This document shows, piece after piece, positions 32,695 to 32,895 of a DNA stretch of 32,895 bases. Location: positions 1 through 32,895 of the forward strand of contig URIC01000022.1 of assembly GCA_900547755.1 (NCBI GenBank), read 5' to 3'. The notes under the pieces were generated by a model. That model was not told the origin of the DNA, did not search any database, and saw only the letters and a program-made list of their open reading frames with translations. The first letter of the stretch is position 1. Each line of letters opens with the position of its first letter. A program made the translations under genes and the position numbers. The stretch is from an uncultured Bacteroidales bacterium. Lineage in GTDB: Bacteria > Bacteroidota > Bacteroidia > Bacteroidales > Muribaculaceae.

Positions 32695-32895
32695 AAATAG
32701 TAGCCGACCAGTTCATCCCATTCCTGCGCGGACGCCTTGAGCCATACGCCGAAATCGAGTATATACACCCGGACTCTTTCAGTCCTGAGACCATAAAGGG
32801 CGCCGATGCCCTTCTCATACGCACACGCACACGCTGCGGCGCTCCGTTGCTTGAAGGCTCATCGGTGAAAATGATTGCCACGGCTACCATAGGTA
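32691..32895 (+). CDS. pdxB: 4-phosphoerythronate dehydrogenase (5' part, runs off the window)
   Basis: PdxB oxidises 4-phosphoerythronate in the DXP-dependent route to pyridoxal 5'-phosphate. Only the first 68 codons are in the window. They read MKIVADQFIPFLRGRLEP, then GADALLIRTRTRCGAPLLEG and VKMIATATIG. This is the N-terminal substrate domain of the D-2-hydroxyacid dehydrogenase family, in the PdxB form (the IRTRTR segment followed by a new threonine-rich turn). The ATG overlaps the stop of the upstream membrane protein gene. The NAD-binding domain lies outside, so the call depends on the N-terminal match. Confidence 0.82.
   Translation, partial: MKIVADQFIPFLRGRLEPYAEIEYIHPDSFSPETIKGADALLIRTRTRCGAPLLEGSSVKMIATATIG

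Overview
The window looks like a chromosomal core region of a moderately GC-rich member of the Bacteroidales (Bacteroidota), most plausibly Muribaculaceae or a close relative. This is inferred from three things: the division/cell-wall gene order with a Bacteroidota-type small FtsL, an enlarged MraY and no murF inside the cluster; promoters matching the Bacteroidota TAnnTTTG (-7) / TTG (-33) pattern with no strong Shine-Dalgarno sequences; and a Bacteroidota-type YbeY. No rRNA, tRNA, insertion sequence, CRISPR array or phage gene was seen. Almost every base lies in a conserved housekeeping gene, so I do not see a large undescribed system; the more unusual material is in the intergenic DNA and in lineage-specific protein extensions.

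Left part (1-11633, all genes on the minus strand). Reading in the direction of transcription: ybeY-mnmG (rRNA and tRNA maturation); a gap holding a perfect 16-bp parS-type palindrome abutted to a second perfect 14-bp palindrome; apt-uvrC-recO (purine salvage, nucleotide excision repair, recombination); rnr (RNase R) with a strong terminator; and korA-korB (2-oxoacid:ferredoxin oxidoreductase) with a recognisable promoter and a strong terminator near the left edge.

Centre (11634-13345). Transcription diverges between ybeY and a GT4 glycosyltransferase that has its own good promoter. A 264-bp gap then precedes the division cluster. It has no mraZ, but holds a 17-bp perfect palindrome overlapping a promoter-like sequence and a GC-rich leader that may fold.

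Right part (13346-32895, all plus strand). This is a compact dcw cluster: rsmH-ftsL-ftsI-murE-mraY-murD-ftsW-murG-murC-ftsQ-ftsA-ftsZ. It provides lipid II synthesis (MurC, D, E, MraY, MurG), septal polymerisation and cross-linking (FtsW, FtsI), the FtsQ/FtsL divisome parts and the FtsA/FtsZ ring. It is followed by a THUMP-type RNA methyltransferase with a long basic tail, purD, an unrecognised polytopic membrane protein, and the start of pdxB, which runs off the right edge. Gaps between genes are mostly under 40 bp, which suggests long co-transcription.
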